Shown here piece by piece: positions 25,601 to 37,500 of a DNA stretch of 64,000 nucleotides (positions are counted from its first letter, which is position 1; every line of letters starts with the position of its first letter). A model generated the notes under the pieces. That model made no database searches, was not told the DNA's origin, and was given only the letters and a program-made list of their open reading frames with translations. A program made the position numbers and the translations under genes. The stretch is from Pterobdella sp. o SKG-2022. Taxonomy: Eukaryota; Annelida; Clitellata; Hirudinida; Piscicolidae. The stretch is taken from NCBI GenBank assembly GCA_964035795.1, contig OZ038321.1, positions 19,223,209-19,287,208 of the forward strand, given 5' to 3'.

Positions 25601-28424
25601 GATTGAGTTGTGTGAGAAGTGTGGCATCAACTTCATTGATGATGCCATTTAAGGGTAAATCATTTGAAGCAGCTGTGTGCCCTGTGACATTCTTATCATG
25701 TATTTTCGTTTTAGAAGGAAAGGCATTTTTAACAATATCATCACTTGACTCACTCTTAATGGATTTTTCAACATCCATACACACTTCCTCATTATACTGC
25801 TTAGAAACATTCGATGGCAAATTAGAAAACCCTGAAAGATCCATACTTTTTCTTTCCAAACTATTCTCAAAAGCAGCCAGTTCATTATCAAGACTTTCAT
25901 TTATACTATATGAAATATTAGAAGTGGAATCAACAAAGTTCATGGTACTTTGAAAAGAATTTGTTGATATAGACTGTGTGGATGTGATTGGAAGAATGTC
26001 TTGAGTGGTTTTGTGAGGTTTTGGATGTTTGACAGGGTCACCAAATCTTGATCTTCGTTTTTCTTTAGGCTTAATGGTGGTTTTTTCTTTATAGACATGA
26101 AATTCTTTATTGATTCTTAAATGTCTTTCTTCTTCTTTGATATGTGATATATTGGTTTGTGGTGAGACAGAATAATTTGTATTTTTAGTGATGATTGGCT
26201 CAGAAATTTTACTATTATCTGAATTATTAGGCACATTCTCATTAATGGTGTCAACATATAAACTAGTATTACTTGATGTTTCAGAAACACCCTTATCAGT
26301 ATGTGAATATACTGAAGGAACTGTAGATGATATCAATAAGGAACTTTCAATTGATATTGCTTGTTTAGATTCTAATTTGTTATGAGATCTTGTGTCACAT
26401 ACATCTTTAAAAGGTAGTTTGCTGTCAGACTGGTGCTTGAGAGGTGGTACTGATTTGAACTCTGATTTTTTTGGTGTTGATTCTCCAATTGGATCATATA
26501 TCTCATTTTTCTTTAAATCATTTGTTTTATCAGTTTTCGGAAAAAAAGGTAGGAAAGATGTGGTAATTGTTGGTATACTAGATACGGTAGATTGAGATAC
26601 CTTGGAAGAACTTGTTTTTGAATCTTTCTCATTATCACTCTCTTCTTCAAATATGGCTTGTTTGTGGTTGTGAAATGCTTTCAGTTTATTTGCATCCTTC
26701 ATTGAAAATACTATTTTGGAATCTTTCTTTTGGGTCTCATTGAATTTTATATGATTTGAATGTAAAATTTTGCTGTTATTTTCACTTTTTAATTTATTTT
26801 TTGAAAAATTTTTATGTTCATTAAATTTTTTATTGTTATTGGTTTGTGAAGAAATTTCATCTTTTTCATATAATTTATTTTTATCTTTGTGGTTTTTATA
26901 ACCATTGCTTGCTGGAATGGGTATATCATCGAGATCATAGCCCCCTTTAGAAACCTTCACTTCATTCAAATTATCCTTTCCAACATCACTCACCTTGTGT
27001 TTTTCATCAAAATCACCATTTGACCCAGGTAATGGGATTTCATCCAACACAACATCAATTGATTTATTCAATCTTTCTTCACATTTTTTCAAATAATCTG
27101 AGCTCCTTTTTTTATGGCAATTTGTGTCATATCGATGAGACTTTGGACTAAAGGAATTGTCATTAATAGAAATGGTTGTGTTCTCAAAATCATTATCAAG
27201 CAACATAACACTGCTACTACTAGAGGATTTTTCTTTAGATAGATGTCTGTGATGGTGTGTTCTATCTCGCCTATATTCCCTCTTGCTATCACTTTCAGGG
27301 GATACAGATGTGAGTTTATGTCTTGATTTTTGGTAATCTTTATCATATTTCCTATCATGGAGTCTATAATCATTATAGTCATAATAATCTTTTTCATATC
27401 TTTTATATCTTCTTTTTGAGTAGCTTCCATTGTCATGCCTATCATCTAAATACCTCCTATGTACTTCTGGTGATGGGCTTTTGTGTCGAGATTCCTTAGA
27501 GTAATAGCCAAGAGAATCATATCTATTTGAAGAGTTGGATCTTGATCTGTTTCTGTAACTTCTGGCTACTTCTCTGTGAAACTTAATGCTTTCATATCTA
27601 TCAGTATGTTTGTGATGTGAGTAATGATCTTTATCATGATTTTCATCACCATAATGGTTATAAGTTGATCTTTTATAGTAGTAATCATCATAATCATCAT
27701 TGTATTTATCTCTATATTTACTTTTAGATTTATCTGAATAGTTATCATTATCATAGTTTTCTTTATGAGATTTTCTGTTTCTCTTATCATGATCTTTTGA
27801 GTTTTTTGATTTTTCCTTGGATTTTGTTTCATCAAATTTAGAGCCATGTTTTTTATGTTCTTTTTTATCATTGATTTTATCATCATTGGTTTCTTTAGTA
27901 GAGTTTAACATGTGTAAAGGATACTGAACTATTTTATTTGGCGATGATGCTTCGGGTGAATGTTTTTTAGATTTTTTATCACCAACTTTAGTTGTTTGTG
28001 AATGGCTGGGAGAAAAATGTTTTGGTGTCATTTTTGAAACATCATCATCGTCATCATCAAAAAATGGATCGTATTTATCTTTGTTTGTAATTGAATCACC
28101 AGTTTTATTCTTTTCATCTGCAAACACTGTTTTATTGGGGATATGACATGCAGTGGTTTCTGATGATGCATCGAACGATTTATTTTTCCTTTCAGTACAC
28201 GAATTTTTTTCTAATTGATTAGTCAGCAAAATTTGGTTTGAATGTGTGTCTTTTGACTTCGACGAATCTTCGCTTACTGGCAAGTCACTGTAATTTAGCG
28301 TTTTTTTCTTATGATGTATTTCTTTTTTAAGAGTTCGTTTGAATTGATCATTTCTTAAAGTTAACTTTCTCGAATTTATTTGGAATTTCACAGGAGTCTT
28401 GGAATTTTGTGCGAAACTTTGCAT
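11081..28424 (-). CDS. SETD2-type histone H3K36 methyltransferase, 26 exons
   Basis: Exons from 5' to 3': 28424-24493, 24173-24039, 23841-23790, 23518-23442, 22490-22367, 22099-22065, 21698-21656, 20906-20809, 20633-20578, 20341-20259, 19679-19606, 19304-19247, 18971-18864, 18701-18434, 18325-17598, 17271-17211, 15471-15372, 15170-14648, 14421-14311, 13670-13554, 13354-13236, 12912-12819, 12312-12226, 12024-11923, 11569-11525, 11272-11081. They sum to 7422 nt (2473 residues), close to human SETD2 (about 2560). The enzyme trimethylates H3K36 during transcription elongation and binds RNA polymerase II through its SRI domain. The domain order is a disordered charged N-terminus (1-1310), AWS, SET and post-SET (about 1311-1517), a conserved helical stretch (YHGLSLLWSWM), a Q/P-rich linker, WW (about 2279-2310) and SRI (about 2362-2473). 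The SET domain has NHCC instead of NHSC. A retroelement relic sits in the intron between exons 16 and 17. Confidence 0.93.
12819..13354 (-). other. SETD2 WW domain exons (21-22)
   Basis: Exon 21 encodes a proline run followed by LPPHWKSAKDSSGKVYYYH, and exon 22 completes the domain with KTQWDPP. Both signature tryptophans and the YYY block of the SETD2 WW domain are present. In the family this domain binds proline-rich partners and, intramolecularly, a nearby proline stretch. The P-rich segment before it fits that. Confidence 0.9.
13056..13212. repeat. Imperfect ACT/ATT trinucleotide tract
   Basis: Interrupted runs of ACT and ATT units in the SETD2 intron between exons 21 and 22, ending about 24 bp from the exon 21 donor. 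Any open frame through it is an artefact of the repeat. Confidence 0.85.
14190..14211. repeat. Short GAT microsatellite
   Basis: Six GAT units in the SETD2 intron that follows exon 19. Intronic, with no coding role. Confidence 0.9.
15472..15501. repeat. GT microsatellite at a SETD2 acceptor
   Basis: The GT-rich plus-strand run reads as a CA run on the minus strand and ends directly in the CAG acceptor of SETD2 exon 17. It replaces the usual pyrimidine tract with a CA repeat. Confidence 0.85.
15790..16890 (-). mobile_element. Decayed non-LTR retroelement, reverse transcriptase and C-terminus
   Basis: On the minus strand, in several frames, are the reverse transcriptase pieces AFDTVDRGEL (near 16730), GVPQSDGLSPVL (near 16575) and AYADDVDF (near 16490), followed by a C-terminal segment ending RRWQMLCHFLRMDDHVPAKEA (near 16000). 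Stops and frameshifts break it, so it is inactive. It lies in the same orientation as SETD2 in the intron between exons 16 and 17. The layout is like RTE- or Jockey-type elements, and the one at 36.2-37.5 kb looks related. No endonuclease part or clear ends are seen. Confidence 0.8.
18821..18860. repeat. CA microsatellite next to SETD2 exon 13 donor
   Basis: About 20 CA units. On the minus strand they read as GT units starting four bases into the intron after exon 13 (CAG then GTATGTGTGT). Length variation here would alter the sequence right behind the splice donor. Confidence 0.9.
19530..19605. repeat. CA microsatellite overlapping SETD2 exon 11 donor
   Basis: A long, slightly interrupted CA run. 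On the minus strand the exon 11 donor itself (AG then GTGTGTGAGT) is the first unit of the GT repeat. Confidence 0.9.
22140..22366. repeat. Imperfect ATC/ACC-rich tract in SETD2 intron
   Basis: Low-complexity CAT/ACC/AAC units fill the start of the intron behind SETD2 exon 5. The open frames in this stretch reflect composition only. Confidence 0.6.
22530..22566 (+). ncRNA. Degenerate hammerhead-like motif in SETD2 intron
   Basis: Core-like TTGAGAA plus T at 22530-22537, stem II GTAA/TTAC (22538-22541 with 22549-22552), GAA at 22553-22555, AAGCTT at 22556-22561, then T and GTG. Stem I does not pair, so this copy looks decayed. It is antisense to SETD2. Confidence 0.35.
24493..28424 (-). other. 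SETD2 exon 1: 1310-residue disordered N-terminus
   Basis: One 3.9-kb exon holds more than half of the SETD2 coding sequence. The start at 28424 is the first ATG of the long open frame and comes just after AT-rich leader sequence. The encoded segment has no visible fold. It is rich in Lys, Ser, Asp and Asn, with a stretch of Tyr/Asp/His/Arg-rich repeats in the first third (pieces such as YDYNDYRLHDRKYDKD) and an RS-like patch. This matches the long disordered N-terminus of animal SETD2 in place and size, but not in alignable sequence. It ends at a strong donor (AAAG then GTGAGG). Confidence 0.85.
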
Positions 28425-28714
28425 ATTTGTTTGGAGAATTTTTGAAAATTTTGCATATATGAAACTGTAAAAACGATTTTTTAATTACTTTTATTTTTAA
28501 CAGATAAAAATAAAAATTTCGAGATTAACGAAAACATGAATTTATAAACAATATAGCAAGAACAATACCAAAGACAATTGATTTTTCAACATGGCGATTG
28601 CTCTCAATAGAATATTTAAAAAAATGACACAGTTTTACTGTGTCTTCACAATCACGAACGCAAAGCTATAAAAAAAATATAACAATCACAGTTTTCACAT
28701 TTTCTTTACAAAAT
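28425..28714 (-). promoter_or_regulatory. 290-bp spacer between CPLANE2 and SETD2 with a hairpin
   Basis: The two genes run head-to-tail on the minus strand with only 290 bp between the CPLANE2 stop and the SETD2 ATG. The spacer must hold the CPLANE2 3' end and the SETD2 promoter or leader. It contains a perfect 7-bp hairpin (GACACAG, TTTTA, CTGTGTC) at 28626-28644. It also has an AATAAA on the minus strand at 28490-28495, only about 65 bp before the SETD2 start, and a T-rich tract with AG near 28665-28680 that could act as an acceptor. Confidence 0.5.
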
Positions 28715-29813
28715 TTATAGAAGATTTTTGTTGGAAAGCAATTGAGAACAAACAAGATTCATTATATGAGAAATTTCACTTTGGTTTGGGTTTTTGGGCA
28801 TCATTATAACTTGAATTTTTGTTTTTTTCTCAAAATTTTTTATTTCTTCCATTGATATATCGCAATCAACATAATCATATCTATAAGTAAAATTGAAATA
28901 AGTTAATTAAAAAGTAATAAAAACATTAAAATAGAATTACTTAGTTCCAAAAACGATTCTAGTGAAAGATTCATCCATCAAAACTTTTTTCTCGATGTCA
29001 AGGAAAGTCGATTTATCTTTAAAAGAAAATACGTATAATATGCCATCCAAGTTTTCTCTAAAAACCTAAAAAATTCATAATTAAATATAAAAGTTTGATT
29101 GATGGTAACTGTATTGCAAATAAATATTTAAATTTCACCAATAAATGTGATTAGTTAGAATAAAAACAAACATCAATGTAATCAGATAAGGAATTGGCGC
29201 CAGTATCCCAAAAATCTATCTTGAACATAGCCATTCTATTGGCTGATATCAGTCTCACCGGCCAATAACGAGTGGATATTCTTATGCCTAAAACAATTGT
29301 CCTTATAAAGAGCCTTAATATTTAAAAAATAATTATGAAACTCAAAAAGCAAGTATTAAATACATTGGGTAAAATTCATTTTTACTCATATTTGATCATA
29401 AATATAATTTTATTTAATATAACTGCTTAGTTATCTACTGATAGATAAATTTATAATATAAATATATTCTTATAAACTTAGGTGTTATCATACCTGTAGA
29501 AGGACAATGATTTTGAGACAAAGAAGAACCAGTAAGCAAATTAATCAAAAATGATTTACCAACTGCTGTCTTACCATACATCATCACTTTGAAAACAAAA
29601 TTTTTAGATGCATTATTTGTTTTATTGGGAGGAATTTCTAAAACACCTGGAAGTATTAAAAAAATTTTTAAGCAGTTTTTTTGAATAATAAAAAAAAATT
29701 TTAATTAATTATTAGATAAATAATGTACCAAATTTTCTATTTGTTTTTGCAATTTGCTCAAGTCCCTCTTTGGTGTCAGACCAATTCATGTCAATGCCAA
29801 ATGATTCAGTCAT
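28715..29813 (-). CDS. CPLANE2/RSG1 small GTPase (ciliogenesis and planar polarity effector)
   Basis: Exons: 29813-29729, 29646-29494, 29287-29172, 29065-28941, 28880-28715. They total 645 nt, 214 residues, with all phases matching. The family is a divergent Rab-like GTPase of the CPLANE complex, needed for assembly of the ciliary transport machinery at the basal body. Visible motifs: P-loop YGKTAVGKS (about residues 52-60), TGIRISTRYWPVRL in the switch region, FWDTG in place of the usual DxxG segment, LYVFSFKDKSTF, and GTKYD, where this family lacks the usual N of NKxD. No C-terminal prenylation cysteine is seen, as in RSG1. It is shorter than the human protein (about 258 residues), mainly at the ends. 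Assigned from recalled family patterns. Confidence 0.88.
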
Positions 29814-30947
29814 GATATGTCTGTTTCATATATCTTCCAATATAAATTAAACCTTATATAAGATTGCTCATACAAGGTTTTATGAATTGGTATCAATTTT
29901 AAAGAAATCTTGTTTAATGCATTGAGGTAAGTTATTATATACAAATGGTTATATCAAAAATATAATTAAAAAGAGATAAAAATGATTAGAAACTATAAAT
30001 TTTGTTAAAAATATATTTACAAATTCTAATATTTCATAATTTATTATATTTCATCTTTCTGTTTGTAAGTGTTATATTTTAGTTTTTATGAACTACCAAA
30101 CAATTTTTTTTATCGATAGTGAAAATAGTCAAGTTATTTTGAATTTCGTTTTAAACTTATGAAAACAAAGTATTTAACAAAATCAATTTAATGATAAAAG
30201 TTAATTTCGGTAATAAAAAAGTAAAAAAGCTTTTTATAATTCAAGTTTTTTTAGGTAAAATAAAATTTTTCAAAAATTGAATATTATCCAATCATACTTT
30301 TGAAAAATGTACTTATTCAATTATGAAAAATTTAATTGAATATAAAATGCTTTTCAAATATTCTTATATAAATAGGTTTTTTGAAACAGAGCAGCTCACC
30401 GACAAGAAACATCAAATATATATGAACAAAACACCAACACATTATCTAGTTTCAATACTATATAATACACTTTCACCTATGAGTTTAAACTGTATGGAAA
30501 AGTGAGCATATGTGGAAAGAAGTAATGAAAGCTATTTATTAATGTCCGAAAGTTTGCTCTTAAAATTTCTGCTTTGAAACTTCAAATTCTTGTTATATAT
30601 AAATCATCTAAACTAGTTTATGATACAAAAAAAATATATAAATAGATAAAAATGGAAAATTAATCTTGGTTCCGATTCATTTAACAGTGAGTTTTAAAAT
30701 TATTAGTTACAATTATAATTTGGAAAGATTTTCATTCCTTCTTTCACTAAGCGATTTTGTATGAATTAATTAAAAATAATGCATTTGTTAATAAATTGAT
30801 GATAATGATTAAAGCCGTTTTAATAGAAACAAAAATATCTCAAAAAATCAAAAGCAACAACAAAATAGAAGCTAGATGAGTAATAAAAACACTTTAAGGT
30901 TAAAAATATAAAAAACCCAAAAATCTTCTCATCAGGATAATTCAAAA
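29814..30947. promoter_or_regulatory. Divergent intergenic region between CPLANE2 and the coiled-coil gene
   Basis: A 1.1-kb AT-rich spacer separating two genes transcribed away from each other, so it probably carries both promoters. I see no coding exon, no clear repeats and no firm core promoter element. Confidence 0.4.
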
Positions 30948-33900
30948 ATGTCGGAAGAAATTATAAAGTTGGATAATTGCTATTCAACATGCTCTTCTTC
31001 CTCCTCTTCCTCCTCCTCTTCATCGTCAGACAAATCTCATTCATCAGACATAATTCTGAAGGTATGTTACATAAAGATTTATTAAAAAATCAGCTTTCAA
31101 AAATCTCCAAATATTTTTTAGTCTGCTGTTTTTTATAATGTCGGATATTTAAAGAAATATATGCTAAGTTAAACTCATTTTTCAAAAGTTCTATTTTCTA
31201 ATCTATTTATGATAATATCAAAGCCAATCTATTGTACATTCAACTGGAAAATGATAAAATGGCGAAAGCTTTTCTAGAAAAATGTTTTCATTATTATAAC
31301 GTTGAACAAATATTAATCTAGAATAACACATTTAACACAAAATCGATGAAAAATCTCTTGGAAAACCCACATAATCATAAACAATGTTCCAATTTTCACT
31401 TAATTATCAAGTTACTGAATACTGCAAAAATGTAACACACCATTAATAAATGTAGATGTTATACATTAAAAGAAATTTATGAACCACGTTTTGGGTTCCC
31501 ATTATGGCGAAACTATCAGGTATAATAACATAATGTAAATTTATATTGTGCTAATGGCACGAGAGGCGCTTAAATACTCAGATTATCATTTAATAAGTGC
31601 CTGAAGTTTTTTGTTATATATTACGTAATGTTTGTTCATGAACTAAAAACGAAGATAAAAAAATTCCTTCTAAAAAAATATCTTTTGATATTATTAATAA
31701 AAATTTTTTCCATCTGGAGTTCTTATACATGTAAGAATATAAATCAAAATAACACTTTATAAATCTTAAGGAATAATAAGTAACCCTCAATAAAGTTACA
31801 ACACGTAATACATTGAAAATAGTTGCTCTTATTAACGGTTTTAACCGTACACAGACAGAAGCGAGTCCGCCTCCTTTGAACTGGATCACATACCCAGGCC
31901 TTGATCACAACATTGCCTCTATCGATCAGTCCAACTCTGAAATCAGCGATTTTGAAGAATATAATTTAGGCATATACCGCAATAATAGTGGTTATAATAA
32001 TGGGGAAATTACTCATGATAATAATAATAATAATGAGTGCTATAACAATAGTTATAAAGATAATGATTTTGATGATAATAATGATCATCATCATCATATT
32101 CCTCTGCATGAAAACGTCAAAAATGAGGCATGTATTATTGATGGTCCTGACACCCAAAGGTGCTTTATGAAACGTTTGAGTGAGGATTTTGAATGTCTTA
32201 CCAAAGAAGTAATTGAAGATCTAGAAGAGTTTGATGATTGTAGCACCGAGTATGAAAATAACGACTCGATTTTGTCGAAATCTGGTGCAACTAATGAGAA
32301 AAGTAAACTTAAATGCTCTGTTACATCTCTCAATGAACTGGAAAATTTTGATGAAATTCGTGTAGAGAAAAAATTATCCAAGAATGATTTTGAATATAAC
32401 CAAAAACTTGGAAATAAAATTGAAAGTTGTGATAAGGAATTCGATGATATTATAACGACCATGAATAGATTGGCTGATTCAATAGCAAAGCCGTCAACAA
32501 GCAACTCCAGCCCTTCTGAAGACCATTTGAGCTTTCAACAAACAAACCAACAAACTAACGATGATTCTCCCAGCCTTAAAAGTTTGAATTCACAATCTCA
32601 AACACCACTATCAAACATCCAAGGTCCTGTAAAACTTACCGAGCCACTCCCACATGGATCACTGACAGAACCATTGTCACGTAAGCACAAAAATATTCCA
32701 CCTTGTAAAATCTCACCAATATCTACAACCCACCTTCCACCTACAACATCTATCAAGGAAAAACCTCTGGCATATGAAAAAGAATTAAAACAATTAGAAG
32801 AAGCAACCCATCAATTTGACTGCCGACATTTATCAGACCTTAAATCAAGATTATATGCTACAGAACAGACTAATTGCCCAGCAGATAAAGTTCAATGGCC
32901 CAATGATAAGACCGATACATTGGCATGCAATAAAAAGGGAGCAGGTAGTTCTGAGCAAAGTGATATACGCAATTCTGATGCGGTAAAGAAAGGCTTAGAC
33001 AACAGAAGTAAAAGAAACGACTTTCTTTTTGGGGATGTTGAAACGAAAGATAAAATGGAAAAGTGGCAAGAGCTCAACAACATTAAATTACAGGTTTCGT
33101 ACCAATCTTAAACAATGAATATATTTTTTAAAATTAATATTTTTAATTTGAACATTGGTTTTAAGATGTTACAAATGGTATTTAAAGATAGTTTGATATG
33201 GAAGATTTTTAAGAAATTCTATACATATATAAGTACATTTTGTTTACATTTCCATCTCTTCATATTTTATCAGTATTGATAATTCATTTTTTTTATGCAA
33301 TTAACCTGACGATAAAGCTATAAGTTTTGAGAAACTTGCTTTTATAAAGCATATGAAACATTGTTTAGTTAGAATTTCGTTTGAATATAATTTTTCATGC
33401 AAGTTTTTAAAGTTTTCCACCAAATAAATGGCGATATCCTTCAGGAGCAATTTTCGAAACGCCAGCTGGAGCTATCAATGAAGCAAGAAGAAGATCGGAA
33501 AAGGATTGAAAAAATTAGAGAAGATAAATCTTTACAGGTTTAAAAGTTGAATGTTTTTCTTAATTAATTTTTTTAAATAGTTATTTTTCCATCATAAATT
33601 ATAATATGATGCAAAAATTATAAATAAATTATTTTATTATTTTTTTATATTAAAAATTTTTAAAAACTATCTAATTCATTTGAAATGGTTATTTTGACAT
33701 CGGATACTTTTTAGTCGATTCCACATTTTCCATGTATTTTCTTTCCATCTTTGTGATAGAAAAACATCAGTAAACCCTTTAACAATGTATACAATCGTAT
33801 GGACTCATATAACAACTCGTGTAACTTCAATACTTCACTAATGTATAAAACCGGCATGAAACATTTGAAACCAGCTTTTTTCTATTAACTTTTCGAAGCT

Positions 33901-35858
33901 ACCCAAATACCAATCAACGCAACTTAACTTTCCATGCCTCCTCTTTACCATATCTCCTTAAGCTTTTACACCATTTTACATTTTCTATTATTTCCAACTC
34001 CAATCATCCAGGAAAATAAGTTTCTAGCCGAACAAGAAATAATGGCTCGAAAGATTATGAGAGACTGGCCACTGGAAAGGAAGGTGAAGAATGGTGTGGT
34101 GCACGGCGAGCATAAGACGCCACTGTCTCAGTACACCGTCAGAGCATTGCAACTTGACAAGTAGACTTGATTTTCAAATTAAAAGTTATCAGTTTCACTA
34201 TTGGTTCTGAATTAACATGATGAATTTTATAATATGTATTTAAGAAAAATTTTTTTATGATTCGTTACTTGAATTTTACAATTTGTTTCGGATTTTCGAA
34301 CTATTAAAATACACTACCAGCTTCCACGCATTCGACACGACATCTGTGTGCTCAGGAAGATCGAGTGGAGATGCAAAGCCACATGGGATCAAGTTCAAAA
34401 GCATGGGAAACTTGTTTGAAGGTGCTGGACTTAGCACTAGAAACAACCTCAGAAACAGCGTGGAGAGACTTCTTAAGACGAAGAATGATGAAACTATGAA
34501 AGATTTGAATGATGCTACCGATGAGAAAGGGATGAAAGTTAGCAATGGTTTCGTAGAAGTAACTGGAGCTTGTTTCAAAGATAACGATGTTGATGTAATT
34601 GCTGTTCAAAATCCTTTTTTTAAAAGAGAAAAACATATCAGTGCTTTAAATAGCGGTGGAAATGATTATTCTGACTTTGATAGCTATATTGAAAACTATT
34701 CAAATGAATTAACTATAAAAAACACAGAGAAAAACGATCTACAAAGTATAGCCGGAAAACCTAATGAAATTATTCATAATCACGAACAAAATTTATTAAA
34801 AAAAGTTGCTACTAAAGAAACCGAAACTAAAAACGAAAAATTAAACAACGAAAATTTAAAATTAGAACATAAAACCACAAAACCTAACGCCACAAAGTTA
34901 GACGAAAATAAACTGCAAGAAAATACCACAAACTCTTTTAAAGGTGGGGATACCCTTAAACAGGCAAGCTCCCAGCAAATAATCATAGCAACGATTGAAG
35001 GGTTCAAAAAGGCAGCCATAGAAAACCTGGATGATTACGATGATGATGAAGGTAAGTTAAGCGTTTTCTAAGTTAGCTTTTTTTTGGGGATGATCATTCA
35101 TGTATTTATATAACTTGTTGGTCAGTTAAGTATTTAATTATTGAATATGTGATATTTCTCAAAAGTCAATATGTCTTGAATAAGAGTGTTTCGCCTTCAA
35201 TAATATTGAAACAGATATTTCCATCGTGGGCTTATTATGCCAACATTCAATATATCCTCCAACAGATAGTGCGACAAGTGAACTTCTAAACGACAAATCT
35301 GCCTTAATTGAACATCTAATGAAAAATTTCGAAAAATTAAAACAAGAAAATCTTTTGTTTTCGTTCACGAAAGAGCAACAACAACAATTGCAACTGATAC
35401 TGCAAAAATCCATAGAAGTTATCAACACTGACTACTATCAAACATTGGAAAATTTCTCTCAAAAGAAACATTTCAAAACAATGCCTACAAACTCACCTAG
35501 CGATATCATACCGGAAAACCTTGCTTTTACAAAACTTCCCAAAAACAAATCTTTCCCATCATTTTATGAATGCTGTTCGTTGAATAGAGACATACTCCCA
35601 GAAAACTTTGTAAAAACTGAACTGAAACTACATAAAAGTTTATCAAACAAATCAGCATTCAAGCCCCAACAAACAATAAATTCTAAAAAACTAGAAGAGT
35701 TTTTATTGAACCAGATCTCGAAGAGTGAAGCAAATATCCCTTCAATGCTGTTCTTCGAGATGCCTCTTGACAACACCCCTAGCCTCCTCACCTGCTCCCA
35801 TTGTTTTCGCTCTTTGGGTTTGTTTGCAATCTATGATTCAATAGTTCTCATGGTTTGA
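30948..35858 (+). CDS. Unrecognised 989-residue coiled-coil protein
   Basis: Exons: 30948-31061, 31855-33093, 33445-33537, 34012-34160, 34321-35051, 35215-35858. They total 2970 nt in phase. The start ATG opens a serine-rich segment (S-run at residues 12-25) and exon 1 ends in a perfect donor. Exon 2 is acidic and Asn/Asp-rich. Exons 2-4 join into a predicted coiled coil (EQFSKRQLELSMKQEEDRKR, then EQEIMARKIMRDWPLERKV), the part most likely to be conserved. An apparent TAG at the end of exon 4 is removed by splicing (GACAA then GTAGAC). Exons 5-6 are charged and end with FTKEQQQQLQLILQ and a weakly hydrophobic tail. The last exon might instead end at a donor before the stop. I do not know the family. 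Its neighbours, CPLANE2 and the NME8-like gene, are both ciliary, which is only a hint. Confidence 0.72.
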
Positions 35859-36219
35859 GTTATGTTTTACTAATGTGATGTAGTTATTTAGAGGTGGCAT
35901 GAGGGCAATTATGAATTTTAGTTCAGACACATCGAGGTTTTTTAGTAATTTGTGGATAGTTAAATATAATTTTAAAGACAATATGGTTGGTAACTTAAAT
36001 ATAAAAAATGCGTTGATTAACGAAAAAAATGTGATTTATTATAATTTCAGATTTATCATAAAAAAATTTATTATTATTGAAGGCATACGATTAATTTATT
36101 AAAGATAACATCACAACTATCACAGAAAAATTAAAATAATTAATAGATTGTCAAGCAACTGTGAGAATGAAAAAAAAACACAGTATTATTGTTGAGAAAA
36201 ATAGTTGTGGTTCAACGAG

Positions 36220-37500
36220 AAGTTTCCATTTTTTCTGTCTTATGCTATCTTCGTAGTTCAGTTAAATCGTCCATGGTAGATAGCTTTTGTGGTATTTTGA
36301 GGTTTTCACATATAGCAGTTACTTCAACTCTTTTTAGGTATTTTGATGAGACAGTTGGTAATGTTATATGAGGTCTTCCTCTAAAGCCAGAATATTTTGT
36401 TTAAATATTTTTGAAATATATCTCCATTGCTTTCCTGGCTGGCAAGTTTTCATCTGATCTTAGAATGTGACCTAACAGACTCCACCGTATTTTAGTGGCA
36501 TGTGGGCTTGGAAGGGTACTTTTTGTTTTTTCATAAAGAGTCTTGTTACTGATAACTCTTGGTTGAGTAGTGCTTGATAGTTTTCTTATTTGTTTCCTAT
36601 GATGGGCATCAATGAGTTTCCAAGATATTTTTTTTGAGAAACCATATTCCACAATTATACGTGAAAACAGGAAAGACTAAAACTTTGTAGAAATTGATTT
36701 TTCTTCTTTCTGTCACTCTTTTAACCTTTTTCAATAGATTTGATAGCTTTCCAAACGCAATAGAAAGGAATGTCTATCTTCTTTTACTGTCTTCGTTATC
36801 TCCTAGCAATGAACCAAGTATTTTCGTGCGTCTTCACGATTCATTTATGCTTCTTTCGAGAGCGGTGACAACTGTTTCATACAGGTTGCATCTAAGATTC
36901 CATTACTGAAAAGTTTTGGTTATTATATTGATACATTATTGAAGAACATTGTCGTTTTCAACGATGAGGTCAATGTCGTCTGCGTAAATCATTTCGTGTA
37001 TGATTTCGATTTTGATCTGAGATCGAGCTTCTCTGAGAGCCGCTTCCAAGTATACCACAAAAAGAATGGGACTGAATCTATCTCCTTGAGGAGATCCTAT
37101 TTCTGTATTGACCCTGGTTGTTATACTTCCTAAACGAACATTTATTCCAGTACCATTTAATAGTGTGTATATTATTCTGAGATCGTTGGGTTTTATTATG
37201 TTTCTCAGTACCTCCAAAAATTTAATCCGATCTATGACATTGAAAGCCCTACCTAAGTCTACTCCTAATATTTTGAAACTCTCTTTATTGTATTAATGCA
37301 CCAAGCCATTTTTGTGTCCATACTATATCACTTGTACTTCTACCTTGGCGATATGCGGATCGAGAAGCCAAAAGATATGCATCAACATCGTTTCTAATTC
37401 TTCTGAGAACTATTGTTGACAGTGTTTTCCTAATTGTCGACAGAAGTATTATGGGTCTGAGATTTTCGATATTTCTTTTTGGTTTATTGGGTTTTTGCAG
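36220..37500 (-). mobile_element. Decayed non-LTR retroelement, reverse transcriptase part
   Basis: On the minus strand the reverse transcriptase motifs appear in order: LRPIILLSTIRKTLS (near 37450) and SAYRQGRSTSDIVW (near 37350), then GSPQGDRFSPILF (near 37090) and MIYADDIDLIVE (near 36970), and a C-terminal piece KIRWSLLGHILRSDENLPARKA (near 36450). Stops and frameshifts separate them. The order and C-terminus resemble the relic in the SETD2 intron, so both may belong to one family (RTE- or Jockey-like). Dead copy, ends not defined. Confidence 0.8.

Noticed and set aside
34159..34164. TAG after exon 4 of the coiled-coil gene as the true stop codon
   Set aside because: A donor (GACAA then GTAGAC) overlaps it. 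The two leftover bases fit the next exon, which is followed by 731 bp of open frame.
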